A stretch of DNA of 37,085 nt from Myxococcales bacterium (GTDB taxonomy: Bacteria; Myxococcota_A; UBA9042; GCA-2863065). Numbering within the stretch: the first letter of the stretch is position 1; each line of letters starts with the position of its first letter. The position numbers were made by a program, and so were the translations under genes. Shown here piece after piece: positions 17,825 to 25,492 of this stretch. The DNA lies in the NCBI GenBank assembly GCA_018780435.1, contig JADMJS010000526.1, positions 1 to 37,085 on the forward strand, read 5' to 3'. The notes below the pieces were generated by a model. The model did not search any database, was not told where the DNA came from, and was given only the letters and a program-made list of their open reading frames with translations.

Positions 17825-18525
17825 CGACGGACTTGGAGCCTCTGCTGGCCTCGCTCCGGCACGCGGGACTCGAATTGGCTGCCCGCTTCGACGCGCGCGA
17901 CTACAACGAACGCCATCCGGAGTGTGCGTTGCCTCTCCCCGCCGGCCGAGAGAGCGGCGCCTTGGCGGTCGTCATCGGCAACACCCGTTCGCTCTGGGCG
18001 CCCTTCTTGACTGCGTTCCACGCGGCCGTACCGGGCTCCCGGCTGGCCAGCACGGCTCACCCTGTCGATGACTATGTCGAGATCGCGATCACGTCGGCGC
18101 TCGCGGGCCTCGCGGAGTCCGTCACGGTGCACCTCGCGTCCACGCCACCACCCCACCACGTGGCGATCGTGACGGCTGCCGAGCTTTCGGGCCTCGCCTT
18201 CCGTGCCCCGAGTCATCTCGCTGTCCACCCGGATCACGGTCCGTGGATCGGCCTCCGCGCGGTGCTCGTCTTCGACCGGCCACCCCCACCCGTACCCACA
18301 CCGGCGCCCGCCTGCACGGGCTGCGCGACCGGGTGTACGCCGGCGTTCGAAGTGGCGCGCGCCGCGCTCGGGGCGACAGTGACCGCGGCGGCCGTGCAGA
18401 ACCGGTGGCATGACTGGGTCGCCGTGCGGGACGCCTGCCCGCTCGGACGGGCGTCGCGATACTCAGACGATCAGATAGCCTATCACTACACGCACGACCG
18501 GCGGTACCTGCGCTCCGGTGGCTGA
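17821..18525 (+). CDS. MMACHC (CblC)-like cobalamin-processing protein
   Basis: A 234-residue protein at GTG 17821, overlapping hslV by 4 nt. It resembles the MMACHC/CblC family, which binds and dealkylates or decyanates cobalamins: FDARDYNE near residue 23, [17 protein letters not shown] (54-70), HPVDDYVE (80-87), [10 protein letters not shown] (142-151) and the C-terminal [28 protein letters not shown], which parallels the human WRDWTYRDA...RYSEEQKAYF. An added CxxCxxxC cluster (Cys165, 168, 172) after a Pro-rich stretch is absent from human MMACHC and could bind metal or an Fe-S centre. Its stop overlaps the PurA-like gene by 8 nt. Alternative: a corrinoid-dependent reductase of the QueG-related type. 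The family call is fairly good; the substrate is unknown. Confidence 0.75.
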   Translation: MTTDLEPLLASLRHAGLELAARFDARDYNERHPECALPLPAGRESGALAVVIGNTRSLWAPFLTAFHAAVPGSRLASTAHPVDDYVEIAITSALAGLAESVTVHLASTPPPHHVAIVTAAELSGLAFRAPSHLAVHPDHGPWIGLRAVLVFDRPPPPVPTPAPACTGCATGCTPAFEVARAALGATVTAAAVQNRWHDWVAVRDACPLGRASRYSDDQIAYHYTHDRRYLRSGG

Positions 18526-19867
18526 CCACGCCCACGTCGTCATCGATCTGGGATTCGGGGATCAGGGCAAAGGCACACTGACCGACTTCCTGGTCCGAGA
18601 GGCCTCGCCACGCGGGACTGTGGCCGTCGTCCGCTACAACGGGGGCGCCCAGGCGGCGCACAATGTCGTGACGCCGGACGGGCGTCACCATACGTTCTCG
18701 CAGGTAGGCTCGGGCGCGTTCGTGGCGGGCGCGAAGACGTTCCTGTCGCGCTACGTCGCCCTGCAACCGTGGGCGCTTCAGGTGGAGTTGCGGCACCTCC
18801 ACGGCAAGGGCGTCCGTGACGCGGCCGACCGCCTCCTCGTCTCGGAAGAGGCGCCGATCATCACGCCCTTTCACCGAGCGGCCAACCGACTCCGGGAGTG
18901 GGAGCGCGGCGGGGACGCTCACGGCTCGTGCGGGATCGGGTTCGGCGAGACCGTCGCCGACGCGCGGACGCTGAGCGGGGACGACGTGCTCCGTGCCAGC
19001 GACCTCCGAAGTGGTGAGGCGACCCAGCGGAAGCTCGCACGAATTCAAGAGCGAAAGCGGGACCTTCTCCGCGATGTCGCTCGGGCCGCATGGGAGGCCG
19101 GCGTGCTCACGGAGGAGCTTCAGGACCTCTCGGATCCCCGGATGGCGGCCGTCTGGACGAGTGCGGTCGAACCCACGATGGCGCTCCGCATCGTTTGCGA
19201 GGACGAGTTGGCCGCGGCGGTCCGCGACTCGGCGACGCTGGTCTTCGAAGGGGCCCAGGGCGTCCTCCTCGACGAGTGGCGCGGCTTTCACCCCCACACG
19301 ACCTGGAGCGACTGCACAGGTCAAAACGCGATGTCGCTGCTCGCGGAGTGGGCCCCCGGGGCGACGGTGGAGCGCCTCGGCGTCCTACGCGCTTACGCGA
19401 CGCGTCACGGCGCTGGCCCGCTGCCGACCGAAGACTCGGCCATGACCGTGGCGCTGCCTGAATCCCACAATGATCACCGCGGCTTCCAAGGTGCATTCCG
19501 GGTGGGGAGTTTCGACGCAGTCCTCGCTCGTTATGCCGTCGCATGCGTGGGCGGCGTCGACGGGATCGCGCTCACCTGTGTCGATCGCGTCGTAGGGCCG
19601 GGTCGTTGGAGCTACGCGGACAGTTACGTCCTCGCCCCGGCGACGCGTCTCAGGACCCTGCCGCTCGGGGCACACGGGGATCTGGCGCATCAAGCGTCGC
19701 TCACGGCGCTCCTGGGGCAAGCACGGCCCGCGTTTGCCGATTTGCCCGCCGCCCAAGACGCGATCATCGAATGGGTGAACGAGGCTGTGGGTTCCGTGCG
19801 GCTCATCTCGACGGGGCCGACGGCGACGGATAAACGCCGCGTCATGGATGCGCTCACAGGACCCTGA
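18518..19867 (+). CDS. Divergent adenylosuccinate synthetase (PurA)-like protein
   Basis: A 449-residue PurA-superfamily protein at GTG 18518. It has the P-loop-like GDQGKGT (14-20) with catalytic Asp15, the His48 in GGAQAAHN, HGSCGIGFGE (135-144), FEGAQGVLLD (243-252, Gln247), TRHGAGPLPTE (295-305) and the C-terminal STGPTATDK. PurA joins IMP and aspartate using GTP. Compared by hand with E. coli PurA, several specificity residues differ: TKLD is TCVD (353-356), the GRRRR aspartate loop is QGAFR (324-328), the N38-type Asn is Gln, and the R143 region lacks the Arg. So the phosphoryl-transfer core is kept but the substrate pockets are altered. It is probably a paralogue with another substrate and not the housekeeping purA. 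It is coupled to the CblC-like gene and converges on the next gene with a 14-nt overlap. Confidence 0.85.
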   Translation: MADHAHVVIDLGFGDQGKGTLTDFLVREASPRGTVAVVRYNGGAQAAHNVVTPDGRHHTFSQVGSGAFVAGAKTFLSRYVALQPWALQVELRHLHGKGVRDAADRLLVSEEAPIITPFHRAANRLREWERGGDAHGSCGIGFGETVADARTLSGDDVLRASDLRSGEATQRKLARIQERKRDLLRDVARAAWEAGVLTEELQDLSDPRMAAVWTSAVEPTMALRIVCEDELAAAVRDSATLVFEGAQGVLLDEWRGFHPHTTWSDCTGQNAMSLLAEWAPGATVERLGVLRAYATRHGAGPLPTEDSAMTVALPESHNDHRGFQGAFRVGSFDAVLARYAVACVGGVDGIALTCVDRVVGPGRWSYADSYVLAPATRLRTLPLGAHGDLAHQASLTALLGQARPAFADLPAAQDAIIEWVNEAVGSVRLISTGPTATDKRRVMDALTGP

Positions 19868-21071
19868 GCGCTTCCGAGGCCAACATCGCGCGTCGAAGAC
19901 GACTCCGTGGCGTCGGCTGAGACCGCGGCTCTCGGCGCCGCTCGGCGCCAATGGCGACAACGTCGCGCGGTCTCGAGACCCAGTCTTGCACGGTGGCGTC
20001 CTCGAAGGGTCGATCGAGGTTGCGCACCGGCGTGTTGTCCTCCGGCGTGATCTCGTTGGGCTCGTTTCGTTGGGCCCAGGACGTATCTTCGCTGCGATGG
20101 CTGAACGCATCGGTAGGCCTCGCGACGCGGACGGGCCGTCCGCGTGCGGCGCTCTCATCGAACTCGTCGGACGGCGCGACATCGCGGGCTTCGAGCGAAT
20201 CGGGTTCGCCGAGCGCGTCCTCGAGCTCCCGCGGCAGCGCCGTGAAGTCGCCGAGGCGTTTACCGCCCAAGAGATCGAGGGGCTCGCGTTCGAGCGCCAC
20301 GAGGAGCGTCGTCGCCGCCGTTCGTAGCATGCGCTCGGGGACGACCGTGCCACTGCGGTCGAGTGCGACGGCCCCGGAGACCTCGAAGTTCGGGGCGGGG
20401 ACTCGCAACATCGACGCGAACGTGGTGCCGCGAATCGTGCGCGGGACCGTATCGCTCGGAACTCGTTGCTCCCGTCGCGACAGTAGGTAGGGGCGGGCGT
20501 AACGAGCGGCATTCGCCGGATCGAGTGCCACCCACAGCCGGTCGGCCAGGAGGATCGGGGCCCACTTTCGACACAAGGCCACGATGGGGACGCCCGGGTG
20601 GTCATCGAGTCCTGGCGTCTGACTCGCGACCCGCATCGCGAGGCGCGTCAGCTCGGGGTGGAGGCTCAGGAGGATGTTCCCCACGTGGACCGACCCGGGT
20701 GACTCGAGCGCGCGATCGAGGTTCGACGCGACGGCCTCCAGGTTCTTTCGCCGCCCAACGAACGCGTGGATCGCCTTCGATTCGGCCTCGTGCCCGGGCA
20801 ACATCGTCGCGAGCTCCTGCAACGAGGTGGCGAGGCCGGAAGCCGCGAGGGCAAGCGCCGGTCCACCGTCGGTCCAGTCGCTCGAGCGCTGAACGACGCG
20901 CCCCCACAGGTCTCTCAACGCGATGGCCTCTTCGAGGTGGCGCCCGCCATCGTCCGCAGGCGCTTCGGCCTGCTTCTTCTTCTTGCGAGCGTCGGCGAGC
21001 TTCGAGAGCAGCCAGATGGCGGCGATGACGACCCACTGAATGACGTCAATGTCGACGCCAGCGAGCAACAT
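19854..21071 (-). CDS. Unknown membrane-anchored protein of the nfeD-floA locus
   Basis: A 405-residue protein at ATG 21071, with GAGGAGG located inside the end of the upstream gene, a strong RBS. Residues 8-24 (DIDVIQWVVIAAIWLLS) form one N-terminal transmembrane helix, followed by a Lys-rich stop-transfer segment. Residues 45-260 are soluble, mixed alpha/beta, with no recognised motif; residues 290-405 are polar, acidic and then Arg-rich, probably disordered. It is the last gene after nfeD, nfeD-short, floA and a small gene, so it may work with the flotillin microdomain system. Its 3' end overlaps the PurA-like gene by 14 nt in antisense. Function unknown. Confidence 0.8.
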   Translation of the reverse strand: MLLAGVDIDVIQWVVIAAIWLLSKLADARKKKKQAEAPADDGGRHLEEAIALRDLWGRVVQRSSDWTDGGPALALAASGLATSLQELATMLPGHEAESKAIHAFVGRRKNLEAVASNLDRALESPGSVHVGNILLSLHPELTRLAMRVASQTPGLDDHPGVPIVALCRKWAPILLADRLWVALDPANAARYARPYLLSRREQRVPSDTVPRTIRGTTFASMLRVPAPNFEVSGAVALDRSGTVVPERMLRTAATTLLVALEREPLDLLGGKRLGDFTALPRELEDALGEPDSLEARDVAPSDEFDESAARGRPVRVARPTDAFSHRSEDTSWAQRNEPNEITPEDNTPVRNLDRPFEDATVQDWVSRPRDVVAIGAERRREPRSQPTPRSRLRRAMLASEALRVL

Positions 21072-21074
21072 GGT

Positions 21075-21374
21075 TCAGCCCTCCTCGTGGGTCGAAGTCG
21101 CCGCGAGCCGGTCGTGCCTGTCTGCGGGCGTGCGGGGGGCGTCCCCCGCACGCAAACGCAGGGCCGTCGCCTGATACCCGCCGAGCGGGAGGGCGCGGCG
21201 CACGGACGCTCGGGCGTTGACCGGCTGTCCGTCTCGCTGGGCGTCCGGCCACCGCGCGGTAGGCGGGTGACGCAGCGCCATAGCGAGCAGCAGCGTGCGG
21301 CGTCGACCGTCGAAGTCGTCCTCGAGCAGCTCGGAGGCGAGCGGCCGGCGTTGCGGGCGTTCGGGCTCCTTCAC
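21075..21374 (-). CDS. Small hypothetical protein between floA and the membrane protein gene
   Basis: A 99-codon frame from GTG 21374 to 21075, filling the gap between floA and the next gene with 6-nt and 3-nt intervals. Third codon positions are strongly GC-rich, as in the neighbouring genes, and the RBS of the following gene lies inside it. The product is basic, without signal or membrane helix; residues 20-75 look like a compact beta-rich segment (GRRRTLLLAMALRH ... GGYQATALRLRAG). No family recognised. No strong RBS of its own is seen, so it may depend on coupling or not be a gene. Confidence 0.5.
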   Translation of the reverse strand: MKEPERPQRRPLASELLEDDFDGRRRTLLLAMALRHPPTARWPDAQRDGQPVNARASVRRALPLGGYQATALRLRAGDAPRTPADRHDRLAATSTHEEG

Positions 21375-21380
21375 AGGCGA

Positions 21381-22355
21381 TCAGCTCTTGCCGTCGGACT
21401 TGGCGAGCGTCTCGCGCATGTGGGTGTCGGCTTGGAGGTTCTTGAACTGGTAGTAGTCCATGACGCCGAGCTGTCCGCGTTCGAAGGCCTTCGCGATGGC
21501 CGTCGGAATCTCGGCTTCGGCTTCGATGAGGCGAGCGCGCATCTCCTCGAGCTTGGCGCGGTTCTCTTGTTCGAGCGCGACGGCCTGGGCGCGGCGACCT
21601 TCGGCACGGGCTTGGGCGATGTTCTTGTCGGCTTCGGCCTGCTCGATTTGGAGCTTGGCGCCGATGTTGGCGCCCACGTCGATGTCGGCGATGTCGATGG
21701 AGAGGATCTCGAAGGCGGTACCGGCGTCGAGGCCACGTTCGAGGACGCGCCGCGAGATCTGATCGGGGTTCTCGAGCACGGCCTTGTGGTCCGTGGCCGA
21801 GCCGATGGTCGTGACGATGCCTTCGCCGACGCGGGCGAGGATGGTCTCTTCGCCGGCGCCGCCGACGAGCTTCTCGATGTTGGCGCGCACGGTGACACGG
21901 GCGATGGCGGCGAGCTGAATGCCGTCCTTGGCCATCGCGGAGACCTTCGGCGTCGTGATGACCTTGGGGTTGACGCTCATCTGGACGGCTTGGAGCACGT
22001 CACGGCCGGCGAGGTCGATAGCGGCGGCCTTGTTGAAATTGAGTGGGATGTTCGCTTTAGACGCCGAAATGAGTGCGTTTACGACGACGACGACGTTTCC
22101 GCCGGCAAGGAAGTGGCTCTCGAGATCATCGGTCGAGACCGGGATGCCCGCCTTCATGGCGCTGATGCGGGCGTTCACGATGACGGCGGGGTTCACGCGG
22201 CGGAGACGCATCGCGATGAGGGTGGGGATCGAGGTGCGCGCGCCGGAGAACGCGCCGGCGATCCAGACGCGGATGGGCACGAAGTAGAAGAAGACCATGA
22301 CGCCCACGAGCGCCAAGACCAGGATGGCAAGCGAACCAACATCTTGAAATTGCAT
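21381..22355 (-). CDS. floA: Flotillin-like protein FloA
   Basis: A 324-residue protein with ATG 22355. It matches the bacterial flotillin FloA (YqfA): an N-terminal membrane hairpin ([25 protein letters not shown], about residues 8-32), an SPFH core ([68 protein letters not shown]) and an Ala/Glu-rich coiled coil from about 225 to 290. FloA organises membrane microdomains. The upstream order nfeD-long, nfeD-short, floA is the widespread flotillin operon. The family assignment is firm. Confidence 0.95.
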   Translation of the reverse strand: MQFQDVGSLAILVLALVGVMVFFYFVPIRVWIAGAFSGARTSIPTLIAMRLRRVNPAVIVNARISAMKAGIPVSTDDLESHFLAGGNVVVVVNALISASKANIPLNFNKAAAIDLAGRDVLQAVQMSVNPKVITTPKVSAMAKDGIQLAAIARVTVRANIEKLVGGAGEETILARVGEGIVTTIGSATDHKAVLENPDQISRRVLERGLDAGTAFEILSIDIADIDVGANIGAKLQIEQAEADKNIAQARAEGRRAQAVALEQENRAKLEEMRARLIEAEAEIPTAIAKAFERGQLGVMDYYQFKNLQADTHMRETLAKSDGKS

Positions 22356-22370
22356 GGAAACCCCTCGGGT

Positions 22371-22889
22371 CTAGTTCGGAAGGTCGGATTGGGTACTGCC
22401 GGATGACTCGTCGCGGCGGACGACGAGCGAGTTCTGGGCGACACGGACCACGATGATCGGGGTCCGGGCGTCGATGTAGGCGCCGTCTTCGGCGAGTACG
22501 TCCTCGCGATCGTGACCGCCGCCTTCGCTTTCGAAGCGGCCGACACCCGCAGGCCGGAGATCGGTCGTCGCGATGCCGCGCCTCCCGATCCAGACCTCGG
22601 GCCGCGCAGCGAGCTCCGACGGCTGCCCGGTCGTGGCCTGCTGCAACACGAGGCCGTTCATCCAGTTCGACCGCAGCATCAAGATGACCAGGAAGACCGA
22701 GGCCACGAGGCTCGCCGCGACGATGACGGCGACGACGGCGCCGTCTGCCGAGCTGGTGGCGAGGACGACGCCCCAATAGCCGAGCGCGGCGCCTACGATG
22801 CCGAGGACGCCGTGGCTGAGGAAGGTCTTGACCTCGAGCGCGATCAGCAGGACCGAGATGACGATGAGGAGCGATGCGAGCGCGATCAC
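22371..22889 (-). CDS. Short NfeD family protein (NfeD1b-like)
   Basis: A 172-residue protein starting at GTG 22889, overlapping the stop of the long nfeD as GTGA. It has an N-terminal helix, two or three further hydrophobic segments (to about residue 72), then a soluble OB-like domain: WIGRRGIATTDLRPAGVGRFE and AYIDARTPIIVVRV match the C-terminal NfeD domain. Such short NfeD proteins are partners of flotillins and are thought to steer the SPFH protein in the membrane. floA follows after 15 nt. Confidence 0.9.
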   Translation of the reverse strand: MIALASLLIVISVLLIALEVKTFLSHGVLGIVGAALGYWGVVLATSSADGAVVAVIVAASLVASVFLVILMLRSNWMNGLVLQQATTGQPSELAARPEVWIGRRGIATTDLRPAGVGRFESEGGGHDREDVLAEDGAYIDARTPIIVVRVAQNSLVVRRDESSGSTQSDLPN

Positions 22890-24403
22890 GAGTGGACCTC
22901 CCCACGGTCAGCGGGATTGACCTCGGCGACGACGACGCGGCCCGGCCGGCTCTCCGTCACTTCGATGTGTGCGCCACTTGCGATGAAGCCGGTCTCCGAG
23001 AGCACGTCGACCGAGACGCCGTCGAAACGAGCCTTCCCGGAGCCGGCGATGGCCGTCGCCGCGATGCCCCGCGTGCCCACGCCGAGGGCGGGCTGTGGCA
23101 CAGAAGGCGCTTCGTGGGCCGTTCCCTCTACGGCGGACGTGAGCACGAGCCTGCCGAAGAGCCGATTGCGCGGGAGCCAGCGCAGCACCAGCAAGAAGAC
23201 GGCGACCGAGGCGACGAGCGAGATCGTCGTTCGATTGACCGCGGTCGTGAAGGCGCCCGTGTCCCACGAGACCGACACGTCGGAGCCCACGAGGGCCAGT
23301 ATCAGCGCCGTGACGATGGCGACGATGCCGAGTCCGCCCGCGACCACGCCGCCGGGGAAGAAGAAGAGCTCGACGACGAGCAGCGCGATGCCGCCCACGA
23401 AGAGGAGCAGCTCTTCTATCCCGACGAGATTCACGACGAGGTGCCCGGCGAAGAAGGCGAGCAAGCAGAGGCCACCGAAGAGGCCGGCGAGGCCAATGCC
23501 CGGCGAGTAGAGCTCCACCATGATCCCGAGCATTCCGAGGCTCATTAGGATTCCGGCGACCGACGGGTCCGTGAAGAAGCGCGCGAGACGTTCGGCCCAG
23601 TTGAGCTCCGGCGCTTCGAGGGTGGCACCCGTGAGCCCGAGGACCGCCAGGGCGTCTTGCTCGTCCCTCGCTTCGAAGTCGGCGACGCACCACATAAGCA
23701 GCTCGTCGTGAGTGAGCGTGACGAGCTTCCCGTCCGGCTTCAGGCCGGGGATGTCGACGTCGGGATCGACCATGGCCTCGGCGATGCGAGGATCGCGCCC
23801 CTTCGCTTCGGCGGTGGCCCGGAAGAGGCCGCGCACAGCGGACACGAACTTCTCACCGACGGCCTCCGCCCCACCATCGCCGCCGAGCTGAATGGGTGTC
23901 GCAGCGCCCATGGTCGCCCCGTCGGTCACGATGATGAAGTCCGTCGCGTAGGCGATGAGAGCGCCGGCGCTGAGCGCGTGCGTGTCGATGAGCGTCGCGG
24001 TCGGCACCTTGGACTTGAGGAGCGCGTCCTTGATGAGCTGCGCCGCGTCCACGCGACCGCCCGGGGTGTTCATGTGGACGAGGACCAGCGCCACCTCGGG
24101 TCGTGCTGCCGCGTCGTCGAGGATGCGGGCGACGTAGGGAGCGAGCCCCAGGTCGATGGTGTCGTGGATCTCGAGCCGAATCACGACCTTACCCGCGCCG
24201 ACGGGGAGGCTCGGGCGCTCTCGTTCACACGACGCGGGCGCCATGCCCGGGCGGGGCGCCCGCTTCTTCTCGACGTCAATGAGGGCGTCGCGGCGGTCTT
24301 CGTCCTCGACGGCGCGCGGCTCCGCGAAGCCGGCCACCGTGGAGAGGAGACCGAGGAAAAGAAGGCTGGCCGCGAAGGCGACTCGGGTGACCCGGCGTTT
24401 CAC
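22886..24403 (-). CDS. Long NfeD protein: ClpP-class membrane serine protease
   Basis: A 505-residue protein at ATG 24403. Residues 1-27 are a signal peptide or anchor. Residues 72-260 form a ClpP/SppA-type protease domain: HMNTPGGRVDAAQLIKDAL (110-128), nucleophile Ser145 in THALSAGALIAYATD, and a candidate Lys185 in GEKFVSAV, about 40 residues later as in the Pyrococcus 1510-N Ser/Lys dyad. Four or so transmembrane helices follow (about 285-400), then an OB-like NfeD domain (VGTRGIAATAIAGSGKARFDG ... SGAHIEV). It is the first gene of the nfeD-nfeD-floA operon and is divergent from a small lipoprotein gene. Probably cleaves membrane proteins such as stomatin-like partners. Confidence 0.93.
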   Translation of the reverse strand: MKRRVTRVAFAASLLFLGLLSTVAGFAEPRAVEDEDRRDALIDVEKKRAPRPGMAPASCERERPSLPVGAGKVVIRLEIHDTIDLGLAPYVARILDDAAARPEVALVLVHMNTPGGRVDAAQLIKDALLKSKVPTATLIDTHALSAGALIAYATDFIIVTDGATMGAATPIQLGGDGGAEAVGEKFVSAVRGLFRATAEAKGRDPRIAEAMVDPDVDIPGLKPDGKLVTLTHDELLMWCVADFEARDEQDALAVLGLTGATLEAPELNWAERLARFFTDPSVAGILMSLGMLGIMVELYSPGIGLAGLFGGLCLLAFFAGHLVVNLVGIEELLLFVGGIALLVVELFFFPGGVVAGGLGIVAIVTALILALVGSDVSVSWDTGAFTTAVNRTTISLVASVAVFLLVLRWLPRNRLFGRLVLTSAVEGTAHEAPSVPQPALGVGTRGIAATAIAGSGKARFDGVSVDVLSETGFIASGAHIEVTESRPGRVVVAEVNPADRGEVHS

Positions 24404-24609
24404 GCGGGCAGCATATAGCGCAATTGGCGAGAGGCAATGACGCCACTACACAAGACGCGCTGATGATCGCAGGGTTCTCAGCGTCGCTCCAGATTCTCGG
24501 ATGGTCATTGGTCGCCTGCCGTTGGCCTGTCATGAAAGAACAGGGCCCGATCGCTTGACGCCCAATCCTTGATAACTGACATTTCGGCGGTATTTAGTCG
24601 GAGTTGATC
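24404..24609. other. Divergent intergenic region with lower GC
   Basis: This 206-nt gap separates nfeD from the divergent lipoprotein gene and is visibly more AT-rich than its surroundings. TTGACG at 24555-24560 and TTGATA at 24569-24574 could be -35 elements, the second followed after 16 nt by TATTTA (24591-24596), but that start point would fall on the RBS. No promoter can be fixed. Confidence 0.35.
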
Positions 24610-25254
24610 TTGAAGATACTAGTCGTTACGGTTGTTACTCTCGGTATTCAGTTCTTCAGCGGCTGCATCCGCTATGCGGACCTCCATGACCAGACCCGGC
24701 CGACGGCCCCGAAGATCCCATCCGGCCAGCGAGTCTCGGCGAAAAACTGCATGTTCACGCTGTTCTACGCCTTTCCGTTCGGACCACACCCACTCCCAGA
24801 GACCAAGGCACAAGCGGACGCAGAGGGAGGCGGGCAGGGCCTCGTGAACGTCGATGTGGAGACAGACTACATCTGGGCCGTGATCGGGACCGTGATCTGT
24901 ACGAAGGTCACGGGTGAGCCGGCCGTGGAGGGGCGAAGCCCGGTACCCGTCGCCGTGGAAGGGTCGGTTGGGGTCGCCCCGACGGGGACGAGCTCGGCTG
25001 GTGGGGCGGCGCCGTCAGCGGACCGTATCGATGTGTCGGGCGGCGCCGTTACCGACGCCCAAAAACAGACACTCAGCTCGTGGGAGTGGCGAAAGGTCGT
25101 AGTCGTCACGACTGCGGGTGCAACCCATCTGGGCACCTTGAACTCCGTTGCTGACGACGCCATCGTCGTGGTCATCCAGTCCTCGAACCCAGGGCTGAAG
25201 ACACGGCTGACGCTTCCATTCAAGGAGTTGAAGACGATCGAGCGACAGCAATGA
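24610..25254 (+). CDS. Small lipoprotein with LSm/SH3-like C-terminus
   Basis: Start chosen at TTG 24610 because GGAG ends 6 nt upstream; an in-frame TTG at 24604 lies too close to it. The product is about 214 residues. Residues 1-18 are a signal peptide with FFSGC lipobox, so it is probably a lipoprotein. A first block (NCMFTLFYAFPFGP, then a region with ETDYIWAVIGTVICTKVTG) is followed by a Ser/Gly/Ala linker and a C-terminal beta segment (VVVVTTAGATHLGTLNSVADDAIVVV ... LPFKELKTI) that resembles small LSm/SH3-like barrels. No defined function. It converges on the 306-aa gene. Confidence 0.7.
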   Translation: MKILVVTVVTLGIQFFSGCIRYADLHDQTRPTAPKIPSGQRVSAKNCMFTLFYAFPFGPHPLPETKAQADAEGGGQGLVNVDVETDYIWAVIGTVICTKVTGEPAVEGRSPVPVAVEGSVGVAPTGTSSAGGAAPSADRIDVSGGAVTDAQKQTLSSWEWRKVVVVTTAGATHLGTLNSVADDAIVVVIQSSNPGLKTRLTLPFKELKTIERQQ

Positions 25255-25492
25255 ATGTCGCGCGGTGATGACCAGCCTCGCCCGGCGACGCAGCCCGCGC
25301 GAGCCCCGTGAGGACGCCGGCCACGGCGACCGCGCCGGCCGACTAGTGGATGGTCATAGCGATGATGGTCTGATGTAAGGCGCGGTCGCCGCCCGAGTAC
25401 CAAGCGACCATCGCGAGCAAGAAGAGGACGCCGGTCACCGTGTCGAGCGAGTCCCAGGGACGCTCGATCGTTACGCCGCGCGTGGCATCGTC
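25255..25492. other. Gap between convergent genes, with a possible coding extension on the minus strand
   Basis: Two GCCGGC blocks (25316-25321 and 25334-25339) can pair as a hairpin between the convergent genes but lack a U tract. On the minus strand the frame of the 306-aa gene stays open after its TGA for 49 codons (25492-25343), coding for a hydrophobic stretch (TGVLFLLAMVAWYSGG). A GTG at 25438 could instead start a 31-residue membrane peptide, but no RBS is visible. Confidence 0.4.

Noticed and set aside
18518..19867. Plain housekeeping purA
   Set aside because: Too many specificity residues differ by hand alignment; kept as PurA-like only.
20766..22406. 546-codon plus-strand frame opposite floA
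   Set aside because: Antisense of a conserved flotillin; no independent motif or RBS.
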